NCBI RefSeq assembly: GCF_023256325.1 | Contig: NZ_JAGDXI010000040.1 | Location: 15,938 to 79,803, forward strand | Direction of reading: 5' to 3' | DNA: 63,866 bases | Source: Caldisphaera sp. | GTDB lineage: Archaea; Thermoproteota; Thermoprotei_A; Sulfolobales; Acidilobaceae | In this document: piece after piece, positions 9,721 through 18,268 of the stretch | Numbering within the stretch: the stretch's first letter is position 1 | How the letters are laid out: every line of letters begins with the position of its first letter | Position numbers and translations under genes: made by a program | The notes under the pieces: generated by a model | The model's input: the letters and a program-made list of their open reading frames with translations, nothing else | Told to the model about the DNA's origin: nothing | Databases searched by the model: none

Positions 9721-10318
9721 GTTTAAGGAATTTATCCCTCCGTTAAGTGTATTTGCTATAGGTTTACTAATAGGTTTATTTATTAAGCTTCCTATGAATT
9801 ATGTGGAAGATATTGCGATATATTGGCTATATATATTATTAGGATTAATAGGAGTTGTTGTTGGTATTTCGGCTAGAGATATTTTAAAGACAGCAATAAA
9901 AGGAATAAAAAATGGTATTTTATTAACTATATCAGTTTTTATTGGTGATATAATATCAGGTTTTATAATATCTTTTATATTGAAGCAGAGTCTGAATTAT
10001 GCATTATCCATATCAATTGGGTCAGGCTGGTATTCTTTAATTGGGCCCTTTATTTCAATCTATAATCCTTATTATGGAGTTATAGGGTTTGTATCTAATT
10101 TGCTAAGAGAAGCCTATACCTTATCTTTGTTTCCAGTTTTTTATTCGATTTTTGGAATCCCATCTATAGCTATGGGAGGAGCAACTACAATGGATACATC
10201 GTTAGGAATTATAATAAAGTATTCTGGTGTTAAAAATAGTTCCTCGGCATTAATACAAGGCTTAATTATTACGATTATCTTACCTTTTATCTTACCTTTT
10301 TTAATCACAATTCGTTGA
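9710..10318 (+). CDS. lysO: LysO-type lysine exporter, C-terminal half
   Basis: The 202-residue membrane protein has about six hydrophobic segments and the LysO signature GSGWYSL near residue 103, followed by a conserved loop containing 'LLREAYTLSLFPV' and 'GGATTMDTSLG'. Together with the preceding small protein it reconstitutes a full-length exporter. The ATG at 9710 is preferred over GTG 9701 because GGTGG lies six bases before it; translational coupling with the upstream gene is likely. The last 14 bases overlap the convergent PfkB-family gene. Confidence 0.78.
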   Translation: MENRFKEFIPPLSVFAIGLLIGLFIKLPMNYVEDIAIYWLYILLGLIGVVVGISARDILKTAIKGIKNGILLTISVFIGDIISGFIISFILKQSLNYALSISIGSGWYSLIGPFISIYNPYYGVIGFVSNLLREAYTLSLFPVFYSIFGIPSIAMGGATTMDTSLGIIIKYSGVKNSSSALIQGLIITIILPFILPFLITIR

Positions 10319-11105
10319 TTTTATATTTTATATCTCCAACTTCTTTAATGATGTTTTCAAATTGTTTCTGAGCCATATTATATGAATCTAAAATATTTAG
10401 CTTTTCATACAAATGATAATATGATATCAAACCGGTAATTATATCTCCTGCACCAGTTCTATCCTTGACTAAGTTTCCTTCAGGTTTTATTTCAATTTTT
10501 TTATTCCTTGAAATAATAATAGTATTTTCCATCCCCATGGTATATATAAGAGTCGCATTTCCTATTTCAATATTTTTAATTTCATTTAGAGGTAAATCGT
10601 CATTAGACAAATGAATTAAGTCTACGTTATTTATTGGAATCAATTTTATCCAATTTTTAAGTGACCTAGTATATCCTTGCGGATCTAAGGTTATAGGCCT
10701 ATAAAGTTCTTTTATGTAATCAGGCGGAATTTCATTAAATATAGGAGATATTATTAATAAGTCATATCTTGTTTCAGATACCTTATTTTTTAGGTCACTG
10801 ATGTCTATAGTTTTAATTTCCCCAATGAAATTTGTGACTCTATAATTATTGTTGTATTTATGATAAAAAACTGCTCCTTTTACATCTTGAAAAGTCCCTA
10901 GAGTTTTTATATTATACATCTCTTGTATTTTTACTGTTTTTCTAGTTTCATGCCCTATAGGTCCATAAAAATATACATCGCAATTCATTTTTCTTAAAGC
11001 AAAACCTATATATAAAGGTGGCCCTCCTGCGCATAGTTTTTCAGTATTATCTACATTGATAATGTCAATTGTAGGCGATGATATTATTAATGCTCTGCAA
11101 ACCAT
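10305..11105 (-). CDS. PfkB/ribokinase-family kinase
   Basis: This 266-residue protein has the PfkB C-terminal signature DRTGAGDI at about residues 214-221, containing the catalytic Asp and the anion hole. Near the N-terminus is a Gly-rich substrate region (AGGPPLYIGFAL). It is short for the family (usually 290-320) because the lid region is reduced. The substrate could be a sugar, a nucleoside or another small molecule; the sequence does not say. It lies 11 bases downstream of the dUTPase-like gene in the same direction, suggesting co-transcription and perhaps a nucleoside-related role. Confidence 0.75.
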   Translation of the reverse strand: MVCRALIISSPTIDIINVDNTEKLCAGGPPLYIGFALRKMNCDVYFYGPIGHETRKTVKIQEMYNIKTLGTFQDVKGAVFYHKYNNNYRVTNFIGEIKTIDISDLKNKVSETRYDLLIISPIFNEIPPDYIKELYRPITLDPQGYTRSLKNWIKLIPINNVDLIHLSNDDLPLNEIKNIEIGNATLIYTMGMENTIIISRNKKIEIKPEGNLVKDRTGAGDIITGLISYYHLYEKLNILDSYNMAQKQFENIIKEVGDIKYKINEL

Positions 11106-11116
11106 TTACTATCACT

Positions 11117-11590
11117 TCACAGATTCTCATTATTATATATTCCGTTATATGTTTTGTCAGGTTCATTTTTTAATTTTATAAATGTTATTTGTGCAATTCT
11201 TGCATATCTTTCTATTTTTATTCCGTTATCATTAATAACATTTAATAAAGCTTCCCCTCTTCCAACATATCCTGGATCCCACAAAGCACAAATAATAGAT
11301 GCTCCCATACGTAATAAACTACTCCTAGGAAAACAAACACCTATAGCATCCTTTGGAATTTCTATAGCATCATAAAATCTTATTTTATAACCCCCTTTAT
11401 TTAATAAATATATATTATTTATAGGCGTAACTTCTTCAAAGTCGGGCAATATTCTCTCGTTTTTTCCTAGAAATCCACTGTTTAAAAATTTAAACACTTT
11501 GTCTAGTTTTAAATCGATACCAGCAGGTTGTATTTGCTCTTCTTCTATTCCTTTAATAAATTTTGAAATCTCTTTTCCTGTGTATGCCAT
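11117..11590 (-). CDS. dUTPase / dCTP deaminase-family protein
   Basis: This 157-residue trimer-forming family member has the motifs 'IQPAGIDLKLDKV' (residues 20-32), 'PRSSLLRMG' (88-96) and 'LWDPGYVGRGEALL' (103-116). The second motif is the phosphate-binding P-R-S-S element. The family dephosphorylates dUTP or deaminates dCTP. The crenarchaeal sequence context favours dUTPase activity, but bifunctional archaeal enzymes exist and the residues visible do not settle it. The ATG at 11590 follows GGTGC. It is paired with the downstream PfkB kinase. Confidence 0.78.
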   Translation of the reverse strand: MAYTGKEISKFIKGIEEEQIQPAGIDLKLDKVFKFLNSGFLGKNERILPDFEEVTPINNIYLLNKGGYKIRFYDAIEIPKDAIGVCFPRSSLLRMGASIICALWDPGYVGRGEALLNVINDNGIKIERYARIAQITFIKLKNEPDKTYNGIYNNENL

Positions 11591-11641
11591 TTTAGCACCA
11601 ATAAAAAAGTGATTTATGGTGTAAAAATTTATTTATGAAAT

Positions 11642-11851
11642 TTAATAATAGAATGATACTATCTTTACTCTATTGTTAGATTCATCATACAAATATATTT
11701 TTCCTGGTTCTTCATCCTGTGTTTTTTTATGAGTTCCATCACAATATGGTTTATTCTTTGAAAGACCACATCCACATATATGTATTTCCTTACCATTGTC
11801 TAACTTTATAGCATAAGGATGATCTCTCTCATGCATTACTATTCTAGCCAT
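11642..11851 (-). CDS. CDGSH iron-sulfur domain protein
   Basis: This 69-residue single-domain protein carries the mitoNEET-type [2Fe-2S] motif CGCGLSKNKPYCDGTH, i.e. C-x-C-x2-S-x3-P-x-C-D-G-x-H, at residues 27-42. The three Cys and one His bind the cluster. There is no membrane anchor. The gene stands alone, with GGTGAT before its ATG and a TTTAAA-type promoter further upstream. It may serve redox or Fe-S transfer reactions. Confidence 0.92.
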   Translation of the reverse strand: MARIVMHERDHPYAIKLDNGKEIHICGCGLSKNKPYCDGTHKKTQDEEPGKIYLYDESNNRVKIVSFYY

Positions 11852-11932
11852 ATTATATCACCAAATATTAGAAATTACCTTAAATTTTTAAGAAAGAATA
11901 TATATAGTTGCTTTAAATCAGCTTATAAGTTA

Positions 11933-12316
11933 TCATTTTATAATCTGTGGAATTATAAATATTGCGAACATTAAGTTGAAAAAGACTATTATTGTTATAA
12001 TTGTATATAGGTAGTCTTTTTCTCTAACAAACTGTAGTATACCTATAAATACTCTCAATACTGGTGTAGCAATTAGTATTATTAACCCTAATAATATAAT
12101 GTCTACGCCGTTAAGGCTTTCAACCCCCGAATAAATAGTACTGAATTTAATTGTTTTTGTGTTTACATTAGATTGAGGATTTACTAATTGATTTAAAGTA
12201 TAAGGTCCTCCCCCGTTATGAATTAAAATTAAGGCAAATCCAAATATTATTAATATTGCAGAAATTATAACACCTATCCTTAAAGTCCATCCAATAACAT
12301 CTTCGAATTCTACCAT
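11933..12316 (-). CDS. DUF1634 membrane protein, partner of the TauE/SafE exporter
   Basis: The 127-residue product has three to four hydrophobic segments and matches the DUF1634 pattern, for example 'GWTLRIGVIISAILIIFGF' and 'LLGLIILIATPVLRVFIGIL'. DUF1634 genes habitually follow TauE/SafE permeases, as here. The ATG at 12316 lies five bases after the TauE stop and shares an AAGGTGAT ribosome site with it, so translation is coupled. Function beyond partnership is unknown. Confidence 0.8.
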   Translation of the reverse strand: MVEFEDVIGWTLRIGVIISAILIIFGFALILIHNGGGPYTLNQLVNPQSNVNTKTIKFSTIYSGVESLNGVDIILLGLIILIATPVLRVFIGILQFVREKDYLYTIITIIVFFNLMFAIFIIPQIIK

Positions 12317-12321
12317 TTTTA

Positions 12322-13179
12322 TCACCTTATTATTCCTAATCCCCTTAATATCATTTCAACTCCGAGGAATAACAAAATAAATGTAAATACATATCTAATA
12401 GTTTTGTTTTTCATTCCAGGTAATACTTTAGTTCCTGCAAAAGCTCCTAAAAGCACTCCTAGAGCTGTTATACCTGCTATTATTGGTTGAATGTAGCCAT
12501 ACATCCAATATATTGAGCTACCAGTAGCTGCTGTAACTCCTATCATAAAATTACTTGTCGTTGTACTGACTTTCATAGGCAAGTTCATGGCCCAATCCAT
12601 ACCCAAAACCTTTAAAGCACCTGAACCAATACCTAATAACCCAGATATTAATCCAGCTCCAAACATAATTATTTCCCCGAGCCACCATCTAACTCCGTAA
12701 TACTTAACATGCTGATTTAGCGCTTGGTCATAGTATTCTCCATGAAGCTTAAATATCTTCGTTGTTATATCAGGTTTTGATTCTTTTGGGATTTCAAATT
12801 TTGATCTTTCAAGCTGGAAATATATTTGAATTAGTAATACTATACCAAAAACTATGTAGATGATTGATGCTAAATGATGGCTGTAAACCCAAGCTGCTAT
12901 TAAAGATCCAACTATCGCGCCTCCAGATGTAGCTATTTCTAATCCCATGCCTATTTTTACATTAGTTATCCTATCCTTAACATAAGCGCTTCCAGCACCA
13001 CTTGATGTTGCTATAGTAGAAATAAGACTGGCACCTGTTGCATATATTATTGGAACTCCTAAATATAACGTATATATTGGAACTAGAAAAGTACCACCTC
13101 CTAATCCAACTAATGAACCAAGGAATCCTGATATTATGCTTGCTATGGCTAGCAAAGCAAAGTATATTAATTCCATCAT
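12322..13179 (-). CDS. TauE/SafE-family anion exporter
   Basis: This 285-residue membrane protein has about eight hydrophobic segments in two repeats, each opening with a Gly-rich motif: 'GFLGSLVGLGGGTFLVP' near residue 18 and 'GLISGLLGIGSGALKV' near 178. This is the TauE/SafE (DUF81) fold, which exports sulfite, sulfonates or related organic anions. A soluble insert of about 45 residues lies between the halves. Two consecutive ATG codons (13179, 13176) follow GAGGTG. It is divergent from the COG1709 regulator with a long palindrome between them. Confidence 0.85.
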   Translation of the reverse strand: MMELIYFALLAIASIISGFLGSLVGLGGGTFLVPIYTLYLGVPIIYATGASLISTIATSSGAGSAYVKDRITNVKIGMGLEIATSGGAIVGSLIAAWVYSHHLASIIYIVFGIVLLIQIYFQLERSKFEIPKESKPDITTKIFKLHGEYYDQALNQHVKYYGVRWWLGEIIMFGAGLISGLLGIGSGALKVLGMDWAMNLPMKVSTTTSNFMIGVTAATGSSIYWMYGYIQPIIAGITALGVLLGAFAGTKVLPGMKNKTIRYVFTFILLFLGVEMILRGLGIIR

Positions 13180-13261
13180 TAATTGTTTGCACCTCTGCCT
13201 ATTTAGCTTTTATTAGAAGAATTTAAAAAATTAAATGATCAGTTTATTAATAGAGTTAATT

Positions 13262-13283
13262 ATATATCTTTTAAAAGATATAT
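13262..13283. promoter_or_regulatory. 22-bp perfect palindrome, possible operator
   Basis: ATATATCTTTT followed directly by AAAAGATATAT forms a perfect 22-bp palindrome without spacer. It lies in the 178-base region between the divergent TauE/SafE gene and the COG1709 helix-turn-helix gene. Position and symmetry suggest a binding site for a dimeric regulator, perhaps the neighbouring one. The high A+T content means part of the symmetry could be chance. Confidence 0.4.
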
Positions 13284-13357
13284 TTTTAATTATTTTTATA
13301 TTTTGTTAACTAATATATTTTATAAGCATTAAACATATATTATAAAAGAGGGCCGGA

Positions 13358-14110
13358 ATGGAGGAATCATTTCAAAATTTTATTGCAGATTTAATAGCAA
13401 GAAGGATTGCAGGGGACATAGTTTATAGTAACAATCCTAATACGGGATTAAAAAAGTGGAGGGAATATTTTGAAGTTTCACAACTTGAAGTAGCAAGAAT
13501 TATGGGAGTTTCTGCTAGTGTTATAAGTGATTATGAAAAAGGAAGAAGGGCTCCAGGCGCTAAATTTATAAGAAGGTATGTTAGGGCGCTGTTAGCTATT
13601 GATCATCAAAGAGGTTGGAAAAAACTTGATTCACTATCAAAAGCGTTAGGTATACCTAGAGGAGCTATAATAGATATGATGGAGTTCAACGAGCCTATTT
13701 CTATAGGAGGATTAATAGAATTAGTTGATGGAGTATTGCTATCTCCTGATTATTCAGATTCGATAAGAGCATATGGTTATACTTTAATAGATAGTATAAG
13801 AGCGATAGCAGAGTTAAGTGGACCTCAATTTTATTTTCTTCTTGGTTCGACACCTGAAAGAGCAATAATTTTTTCTAATGTTGCTGCTGGCAGAAGTCCT
13901 ATGGTTGCTGTAAGAGTCTCGCTAGTTAAACCAGGTATAATTATAATACACGGACCTAGAAGATATGTAGACCCTTTGGCTATAGAATTAGCAAGATTAG
14001 AAGGCGTTCCTTTAATATTAAGCTTAGCAAAAGATATTAATTTATTAATTAAAAAATTAAGATCAAAAGTAGGAGCTGAGGAAACTAACTACCTTTCAGT
14101 TTTAGAATAG
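13358..14110 (+). CDS. XRE-type helix-turn-helix transcriptional regulator (COG1709)
   Basis: The 250-residue protein has a cro/C1-type helix-turn-helix at about residues 38-70 ('SQLEVARIMGVSASVISDYE'). The C-terminal part is mixed alpha/beta, with motifs such as 'GSTPERAIIFSNVAAGRSPMV' and 'KPGIIIIHGPR'. This is the arrangement of COG1709, a conserved crenarchaeal regulator of unknown signal. The ATG at 13358 has GAGGG upstream and TATA elements near 13320 and 13340. The gene ends in a 26-base convergent overlap with the NAC gene. Confidence 0.8.
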   Translation: MEESFQNFIADLIARRIAGDIVYSNNPNTGLKKWREYFEVSQLEVARIMGVSASVISDYEKGRRAPGAKFIRRYVRALLAIDHQRGWKKLDSLSKALGIPRGAIIDMMEFNEPISIGGLIELVDGVLLSPDYSDSIRAYGYTLIDSIRAIAELSGPQFYFLLGSTPERAIIFSNVAAGRSPMVAVRVSLVKPGIIIIHGPRRYVDPLAIELARLEGVPLILSLAKDINLLIKKLRSKVGAEETNYLSVLE

Positions 14111-14462
14111 CCTCTGCTATATCTCCTTTAGATTCGATTAAGGCTTTTTTAGCTGTTTCTCTATCGACGTTAGCCTGCTCCATAACGAGATTAATGTCTT
14201 CTTCATTAATTTGGTCTTCTTGTTTACTTTCTTTAGGCAGCTCTACTTTTTTTGGTTCACCAATTATATAAAGCATTGTAGGTTGATTTTTAGCCTTAAT
14301 TATCATAACTTGCGGATCCTCTACTATCAGTTTTGATCCATCAGTTTCATTTATTGTTACACTTTCAGCCTTAACTTCTTCAATTTCCATTCCAAGCCTT
14401 TTCATTGCTTTTTTTAAATCCTTCGGATTCATTCCCATCAATTTGTATCGCCATTTAACCAC
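14085..14462 (-). CDS. nac: Nascent polypeptide-associated complex protein (archaeal NAC)
   Basis: This protein of up to 125 residues has a NAC domain ('MNPKDLKKAMKRLGMEIEEV' onward, through 'VMIIKAKNQPTMLYIIGEP') and a C-terminal UBA domain ('INLVMEQANVDRETAKKALI'). The homodimer binds ribosomes and shields nascent chains. The GTG at 14462 gives the longest form. Family starts favour ATG 14438 or ATG 14432, which would remove 8 or 10 residues, and no strong ribosome site decides. A stable hairpin lies just upstream at 14465-14480. The 3' end overlaps the convergent regulator gene by 26 bases. Confidence 0.9.
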   Translation of the reverse strand: MVKWRYKLMGMNPKDLKKAMKRLGMEIEEVKAESVTINETDGSKLIVEDPQVMIIKAKNQPTMLYIIGEPKKVELPKESKQEDQINEEDINLVMEQANVDRETAKKALIESKGDIAEAILKLKGS

Positions 14463-14464
14463 TG

Positions 14465-14480
14465 CCGTCCTTTAGGACGG
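14465..14480 (-). promoter_or_regulatory. Hairpin in the NAC mRNA leader
   Basis: CCGTCC-TAAA-GGACGG on the minus strand forms a perfect 6-bp GC-rich stem with a four-base loop. It lies two bases upstream of the GTG start candidate of nac. A TATA-like CCTATAAAGG lies about 35 bases upstream (about 14510), so the hairpin would sit at or near the mRNA 5' end. A GC-rich stem stands out in this AT-rich genome. A regulatory or stabilising role is inferred. The rest of the interval to 14749 shows only promoter-like AT-rich sequence. Confidence 0.4.
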
Positions 14481-14749
14481 ACATCCTTATTTATTAGTAT
14501 GCATACCCCTTTATAGGTGCTACTCTCTAACTTATTGTATTATTATGGAATTAAATAGCTACTATTTATCATTTTGAAAAATTAATTGTGATAGTTATTA
14601 TATTTTCGTTCTATTTTCTTTGGTGATAAAAGATTTTTTAATATTAAATATTAAAAATTTACAATAAAATATGTTAACTAAGTACTATATTATTAAATAT
14701 TAAGTTCGAAACATAAATTTAAATTGAGATGTAGAGGTCAGCAAAAACA

Positions 14750-16021
14750 ATGTCAAAAATAAAAATATTAGGTAGTGGAAAGGAAGTAGGTAGAGCAGGA
14801 ATTTTAATAGAGCAAGACGAAAGATTCGCCCTATTAGATTATGGAGTTAACTTCGATGAAAATGATAGACCTATTTTTCCCCTTCATGTGAGACCAAAAG
14901 ATATAGAAATAATAATTTTAACGCATAGTCATCTTGATCATATAGGGGCAGCTCCATCTTTATATATATCAGTAATGCCAAAACTTGGAGCAACTCCTTT
15001 GACTTTAGACGTAAGTAAAATTTTGTTATTAGATATGATAAAATTAAATGGGCCCTATTTACCCTTTGATGAACAAAGTATTAATGATATGCTTGTTTCT
15101 GCGGAAACCATGAACTATGAAAAAACTTATGAATACGGAAACTTTTTAGTAACGTTAATGGACAGTGGGCATATACCTGGAAGTGCTAGTGTTCTCGTTG
15201 AAACAAATAATAATAGAATATTATACACAGCTGATATGAACACTATAGAAACAAAATTAAAAGGTCCACATAAATTGAATGGAGTTAAAGCTGATACGCT
15301 AATAATTGAATCTACTTATTCGACATCTAACCATCCTCCCAGAGAGGAAAGCGAAAAAAGGTTTATCGATGATGTTAATGATGTAGTTGAAAAAGGTGGT
15401 ATAGTATTAGTACCGGCATTTGGAGTCTCAAGAGGTCAAGAAATAATGGCATTACTTGAGGAAAAGGGTTTTGAGTACAATGTATGGGTAGATGGAATGA
15501 TTAGAGATATAGCAGAACTTTATATAGCTCATAGCGGTTATTTGAGGTCACCACGTTTACTTCTAAAGGCAATGCAGGAACAAAGATTGGTAAAAGGATG
15601 GAACGATAGAAGAAGAGCACTTAAGGAACCAGGTGTAATAATAGCTAGCGCCGGTATGATGAAAGGGGGGCCTAGCCTTTACTACCTTAAGAAAATGTCT
15701 AATAATTCGAGAAATGCAATTTTTATGGTTAGTTACCAGGCAGAAGGTACTCCTGGAAGGAACATATTAGAAAAGGGTTATTATAGTGATGGAAATAAGA
15801 ACTTTGATGTTAAAGCAAGGATAGAATGGTTTGATTTTTCTAGCCATACAGACAAAAGAGGTATATTGGAAACAATAAAAGGTATACAAGGATTAAAAAG
15901 AGTAGTATTGGTCCATGGAGAACCCGAAGGGCAAAAACTATTATCTGAAGAAATAAAAGGTCTAAATGATAACTTAGAAGTTATAATACCAGATAATGGA
16001 GATGAAATAAATTTAGAATAG
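14750..16021 (+). CDS. aCPSF2-type metallo-beta-lactamase/beta-CASP ribonuclease
   Basis: The 423-residue protein has the metallo-beta-lactamase motif THSHLDHIGA at residues 63-72, followed by DSGHIPGSAS and TADMNT. The beta-CASP motifs include 'DDVNDVVEKGGIVLVPAF', SSHTD and VHGEP. No KH domain is present, which matches archaeal aCPSF2 and not aCPSF1. These enzymes process RNA as 5'-3' exonucleases or endonucleases, and in Archaea act in RNA decay. The ATG at 14750 follows a TATA-like AAATTTAAAT by about 30 bases, with a weak GAGGT 12 bases upstream. Confidence 0.88.
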   Translation: MSKIKILGSGKEVGRAGILIEQDERFALLDYGVNFDENDRPIFPLHVRPKDIEIIILTHSHLDHIGAAPSLYISVMPKLGATPLTLDVSKILLLDMIKLNGPYLPFDEQSINDMLVSAETMNYEKTYEYGNFLVTLMDSGHIPGSASVLVETNNNRILYTADMNTIETKLKGPHKLNGVKADTLIIESTYSTSNHPPREESEKRFIDDVNDVVEKGGIVLVPAFGVSRGQEIMALLEEKGFEYNVWVDGMIRDIAELYIAHSGYLRSPRLLLKAMQEQRLVKGWNDRRRALKEPGVIIASAGMMKGGPSLYYLKKMSNNSRNAIFMVSYQAEGTPGRNILEKGYYSDGNKNFDVKARIEWFDFSSHTDKRGILETIKGIQGLKRVVLVHGEPEGQKLLSEEIKGLNDNLEVIIPDNGDEINLE

Positions 16022-16049
16022 CTATCCAATTTTAATTATTAATAATTAT

Positions 16050-17273
16050 TTATTTAGATATTACTTTTGATAAAGATTCTTCTATCTTATCTGATAATTC
16101 GTTCAATTTATCTATATCTTCTTGTTTTATTTTGCTCTTTACTGTTACTAACGGTTCTATTATTTTGAAACCAGATTTTGCTAATAGCTCCGCCGTTTGC
16201 TTGGCTATAGGTCCCCATCCATAGCCCGTTACAATACCTGCTGGTCTATCTCTGCCAAACATTTTAACTTGATACGAATATATCACATTGTTTAAAGGCA
16301 TAGGTATCGATGAATCATATGTAGGGAATGCAAAAATAATTGCTCCGCTGTTATTCGTTTCTGATAATATATAGGATACATGGGTTTCAGATGTGTCGAT
16401 CAGCTTTACCTTAACTCCTTTAGATTCTAAATTTTTCTTTATTATATCAACTAATTTAATAGTATGGCCGTACATGCTTATATATAAAATAGAAACTTCC
16501 TTTTCGAATTTAGGTTTTGCCCAATCGTAATACAAAGATATTGGAAGATCTATATTATGTCTATAGATAATTCCATGCGCAGGAGCGATTATTTTAATTA
16601 ATTTTCTTATCTTTTCTATCTTGCTTAATGCATCCAATGTGTTTTTGGTATATCTTCCAACTATATTAATATAATATCTTTTTGCCTCATCAACGTAATA
16701 TTTAATATCTACCTGATCATCAAATATACCATCTTTAAATCCAGCATAAGAACCAAAGACATCGCATGTAAATAATATACCACTATTTTTTTCCAGGGTT
16801 AGCATAGTTTCTGGCCAATGAAGCCATGGAGTATGTATAAACATAAAAGATCTGTTTCCAAAATCAAATATATCATTATCCTTAACAGCAATAATTTTCT
16901 CTTCAGGAATATCATAAAAATCTTTAATCATTTTTGATCCTACAAATGAAATTATAATCTTAGCACTATTGGTAAGTTTTGAAAGAGTTTCTAAGCTACC
17001 CTGATGATCAGGTTCTAAATGGTTTACTATTATATATTTTATATTATCGAAGTTTTTTACAACTCTTTTTATCTTGTCTAAATAAACATCAGTAAAATAC
17101 TCCTCCACACCATCAATGACTACATAACCATTTCCCGTATCAACTAGATACGCATTATATGAAATTCCTTCAGGAATGGGCCACATATTCTCAAACATTT
17201 TTTTCTTATAATCATTAACTCCTATCCAATAAATTCCTTCATCTAATTTTATTATATTATTGTAATTTTCCAT
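16050..17273 (-). CDS. Flavodiiron protein (A-type flavoprotein)
   Basis: This 407-residue protein has an N-terminal metallo-beta-lactamase domain with diiron ligands in 'NHLEPDHQGS' and 'HTPWLHWPETM', plus CDVFGSY and APAHG. The C-terminal flavodoxin domain starts near residue 255 ('SILYISMYGHTIKL') and would bind FMN. Such proteins reduce oxygen to water or NO to N2O, taking electrons from rubredoxin or F420H2. No partner is encoded beside it. A TATA box (ACTTATAAAG, minus strand, about 17308-17317) suggests a short leader. It probably protects an anaerobe or microaerophile against oxygen. Confidence 0.9.
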   Translation of the reverse strand: MENYNNIIKLDEGIYWIGVNDYKKKMFENMWPIPEGISYNAYLVDTGNGYVVIDGVEEYFTDVYLDKIKRVVKNFDNIKYIIVNHLEPDHQGSLETLSKLTNSAKIIISFVGSKMIKDFYDIPEEKIIAVKDNDIFDFGNRSFMFIHTPWLHWPETMLTLEKNSGILFTCDVFGSYAGFKDGIFDDQVDIKYYVDEAKRYYINIVGRYTKNTLDALSKIEKIRKLIKIIAPAHGIIYRHNIDLPISLYYDWAKPKFEKEVSILYISMYGHTIKLVDIIKKNLESKGVKVKLIDTSETHVSYILSETNNSGAIIFAFPTYDSSIPMPLNNVIYSYQVKMFGRDRPAGIVTGYGWGPIAKQTAELLAKSGFKIIEPLVTVKSKIKQEDIDKLNELSDKIEESLSKVISK

Positions 17274-17413
17274 TCTTTCTCACTAAATTTATTTCTATTT
17301 AGAATTAACTTTATAAGTATTTAACATGTCATATACATTATTCGTCAAGTTAACAGATAATTTTTATTATAAAACGTCATAAAATCTTAATAGCCTTATT
17401 TTAGATATAAAAT

Positions 17414-17475
17414 TTAGATGAGGAATTTGCCGAGTACAGAGCCATAAGGCTGTGAAGATAAATTAAACTGATTTT
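17414..17475 (+). ncRNA. Candidate C/D-box guide sRNA
   Basis: The interval shows ATGAGGA (box C-like, 17418-17424), CAGA (D'-like, 17437-17440), GTGAAGA (box C'-like, 17452-17458) and a perfect CTGA box D (17468-17471). The spacing suits archaeal C/D sRNAs. The D' guide, ATTTGCCGAGT, is the reverse complement of ACTCGGCAAAT, which I recall as a conserved 23S rRNA segment. The D'-C' linker can form a small AGCC-ATAA-GGCT hairpin. Boxes C, C' and D' each deviate by one base. The 3' end overlaps the stop of the opposing phosphatase gene. Confidence 0.45.
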
Positions 17476-18170
17476 TGTTTATTTATAATAAATTTTGCAA
17501 TCTCTAAAAAGCCTTCACCACCTGGTTTTGAGGCAATATATTTTACTGTTCCTTTAACCTCTTCTGATGCATCTTGAGGGCAAGCAGAAAAGTTTCCAAA
17601 TTTTAGCATGTCAACATCGTTTTCGCCATCCCCTATTGTTGCAACTTCTTCTGGTTTATATCCAAGCAATTCGCTTGCAATTTTAACTCCTTGGCCTTTC
17701 CCACCGTTTTCTGGCAATATATGTAAAGCATAACCACTCCATAAGACTTTAAAGCCATATTTATTTGAAATTTTTTCTATTTCATTTATGTAGTCTTTTA
17801 TTTTACTTTTATCCAAATTTTTTGGTATAAAGAAAGCCAAATCATGGAATCTAAATTTATTTTGCCAACTTTCAATAAGACCCATTTTAATAGCTATATC
17901 CTTTAGCTCATCTGGAGGCTTGCTATTGCAAACATGTTTATAGCCATGGAAATAAATTATACATCCATTTTCAGCAATAGCGGGTCCTGATGCGCCAATA
18001 TATCCTCTTAAACCTAAAGTTACGGGCAAGGAATTTCCTGAAATTAAAGAAACTTTAATTCCGTTAGCTTCTAACAATCTTATTCCATTTATTGCTTCAA
18101 TGCTAATTCTCACATCTCCTCTTCTTATGGTTAATGTTCCATCAACATCTGTAGCAACGTATTTTATCAT
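17463..18170 (-). CDS. Archaeal phosphoglycolate phosphatase (HAD, Cof-like)
   Basis: This 235-residue HAD enzyme has motif I DVDGTLT at residues 8-14 (nucleophile and acid Asp), motif II SGNS and motif IV GDGENDVDM near 185. The type-C2 cap lies between. Length and motif spacing match the archaeal phosphoglycolate phosphatase group (TIGR01487), which clears 2-phosphoglycolate; other sugar phosphates remain possible. The stop-proximal bases overlap the candidate guide RNA on the other strand. It is divergent from the CoA-transferase gene. Confidence 0.82.
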   Translation of the reverse strand: MIKYVATDVDGTLTIRRGDVRISIEAINGIRLLEANGIKVSLISGNSLPVTLGLRGYIGASGPAIAENGCIIYFHGYKHVCNSKPPDELKDIAIKMGLIESWQNKFRFHDLAFFIPKNLDKSKIKDYINEIEKISNKYGFKVLWSGYALHILPENGGKGQGVKIASELLGYKPEEVATIGDGENDVDMLKFGNFSACPQDASEEVKGTVKYIASKPGGEGFLEIAKFIINKQKSV

Positions 18171-18268
18171 TTTTAAACCCTTTTTTATTATGATTCTTTC
18201 TAATTTAAATTTTCTACTCTTAAAGTTTAATAAGATTACTGAACCTATTAAACTTGAGGTGAATAAAT

